Assembly: GCA_021783515.1 (NCBI GenBank)
Contig: JAJXTV010000019.1
Span: forward strand, 1-64,000
Direction: 5' to 3'
Source of the DNA: Nitrospirota bacterium
GTDB lineage: Bacteria > Nitrospirota > Thermodesulfovibrionia > Thermodesulfovibrionales > UBA6898
DNA length: 64,000 bases
In this document: positions 63,073 to 64,000 of the stretch, piece after piece
Layout: each line of letters opens with the position of its first letter
Numbering within the stretch: position 1 is the first letter of the stretch
Notes under the pieces: model-generated
What the model was told of the DNA's origin: nothing
What the model saw: only the letters and a program-made list of their open reading frames with translations
Database searches by the model: none
Program-made: the position numbers and the translations under genes

Positions 63073-63205
63073 AGGTCATGGAGAGCTATTCCATGATGAT
63101 TTTGCGGAAAGGGGGTGGTACCAGGGAAACGGTGAGTTAAGGGGAGAAGAAAAGGCGAACAATAATGTTAACCAGCAAATAAAAAAGAGGTACAACGAGG
63201 TAACG

Positions 63206-64000
63206 ATGAGAACAAAGATAAGAAAGATGACTGTTCTTGCGGTCTTTTTCCTGGCCGCAGCCGGATACGTGATGTTTGGCGGCCACGACCGCACGGTCAT
63301 GGCATCGAGCGAGCAGGTTATCACCGCAAAGGTTGTCGACCAGAAACCCGCACCCACGTTTAACGGCATCGCCTACATCGCCGGTCACGGCGGCCATCTC
63401 GCCATCATCGACTTGAGGACGATGAAGTCCCCGACCGACATCGAGAAGGACAGGATCGTCCTGACCGAGGCAGGCTCCGAGATGGAAGGCAAGATCGCAG
63501 GAATGTCCTTTGAAGAGGTGAAGAAGGCCGGCGGCTCCCACGGGCAGGCCCTGATCCATGAGAAGGGCGACAAGGTACTCGTTGCCGGCACGCTCAACGG
63601 AGACGTCTACAAGGTGGACCTGAAGACCGGCAAGAAGGAAGGCCCCATCAAGGTCGGCCAGAAGTTCTGCGGCGCGATCGTCGGTCCCGACGGCAACATG
63701 TACTTCGAGGACATGGCCGACGGCAACGTCTATGTCTGGGACACCAAGACGCTGAAGACCGTCGACAAGATGCCCGCCGGCAAGGCGGTATGCGGTATCC
63801 AGTGGACGAAGAACGCCAAGAAGGCGTATATCACCGACATGCCTACCGGCACCGTCTACGTATACGACTGGAAGACGAAGAAGAAGATCAAAGAGATCAC
63901 GGACCCGGAAGGGATGACCTTTATTCATCAGGCGAGGATGTCTCCCGACGGCAAATACCTCTGGGTCAGCGCCCCGAACGAGTTCGATCCGGGCCTGAAG
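63206..64000 (+). CDS. Exported beta-propeller protein, cytochrome d1/YncE-like (partial, runs off the window)
   Basis: At least 265 residues; the 3' end lies beyond the window. An N-terminal signal or anchor segment (MTVLAVFFLAAAGYVMF, residues 8-24) is followed by repeated blade motifs such as IAGHGGHLAIIDLRT, LVAGTLNGDVYKVDLKTGKK, GNVYVWDTKTLKTVDKMPAG, AYITDMPTGTVYVYDWKT and MSPDGKYLWVS. The style matches d1-type eight-bladed propellers of NirS/NirN-like proteins, or YncE-like propellers. No CxxCH is seen in the visible part. The ATG follows ACGAGGTAACG. Confidence 0.82.
   Translation, partial: MRTKIRKMTVLAVFFLAAAGYVMFGGHDRTVMASSEQVITAKVVDQKPAPTFNGIAYIAGHGGHLAIIDLRTMKSPTDIEKDRIVLTEAGSEMEGKIAGMSFEEVKKAGGSHGQALIHEKGDKVLVAGTLNGDVYKVDLKTGKKEGPIKVGQKFCGAIVGPDGNMYFEDMADGNVYVWDTKTLKTVDKMPAGKAVCGIQWTKNAKKAYITDMPTGTVYVYDWKTKKKIKEITDPEGMTFIHQARMSPDGKYLWVSAPNEFDPGLK

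Overview
The window reads as a dense, high-GC bacterial chromosome segment from a Gram-negative, probably anaerobic or microaerophilic organism. Supporting signs are system II cytochrome c biogenesis (ResB/CcsA), several CxxCH haem proteins, a superoxide reductase, a pyrophosphate-type phosphofructokinase, a NapH-like membrane ferredoxin, RodZ, sigma-54 regulation and a PilT-type ATPase. The protein style resembles Nitrospirota (Thermodesulfovibrionia-like), but that placement is inference. I saw no rRNA, tRNA, CRISPR array, transposase or phage gene, so this is mostly core genome with small scars and repeats.

Layout. 0-4.6 kb: Hsp20, a small membrane protein, two zinc alcohol-dehydrogenase-type enzymes around a beheaded DUF72 gene, and a cupin. 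4.6-10.5 kb: resB-ccsA followed by a sensor kinase carrying a periplasmic CxxCH haem motif, its sigma-54 response regulator and a lone receiver. 10.5-15.2 kb: a tightly overlapping trio (SDR reductase, serine-palmitoyltransferase-like enzyme, GNAT-fold acyltransferase) that looks like a bacterial ceramide/sphingoid-base operon, facing a ketoacyl-ACP synthase. 15.3-23.2 kb: RodZ, tilS, gltX, glnS, gpsA, larB. 23.2-26.3 kb: a promoter, a TPP riboswitch and thiSGEC. 26.3-34.6 kb: NMP kinase-like, GAF-GGDEF, a three-domain M1 peptidase/ChaN/PDZ protein, an Ala-Pro lipoprotein, thiD, radA and a lipoprotein. 34.7-39.9 kb (minus strand): dihaem peroxidase, ExeA-like ATPase and a large TPR protein. 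40-48.1 kb: the pyrimidine operon pyrR-pyrB-pyrC-carA-orf-carB. 48.2-51.1 kb: a divergent phosphoglycerate kinase and a PPi-type phosphofructokinase. 51.2-53.0 kb (minus): a haem-tagged DsbC-like protein, a stand-alone IMP cyclohydrolase, and a tiny dual-CXXC gene interrupted by in-frame UGA that may be selenocysteine. 53.2-64 kb: metallo-hydrolase, YkgJ-like and SYLF proteins, NapH-like protein, a DUF1460 amidase with an AmpG-like permease, a GspE/PilT ATPase, glycerate 2-kinase, a GH15 remnant, superoxide reductase, and the start of a d1-type beta-propeller protein.

The least ordinary signals are the UGA-containing dual-CXXC gene, the haem-sensing two-component system beside haem-attachment genes, the sphingolipid-like trio, the M1-ChaN-PDZ fusion, the haem-DsbC fusion, and repeats that have entered reading frames (carB, pyrC, the end of the second dehydrogenase, the TPR protein). 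A roughly 150-190 bp dispersed repeat lies before gltX and the phosphofructokinase gene, with a partial copy before ampG. Three gene remnants (DUF72, a sensor-kinase tail, GH15) mark past deletions. All calls are from reading the sequence by eye; no database search was run.
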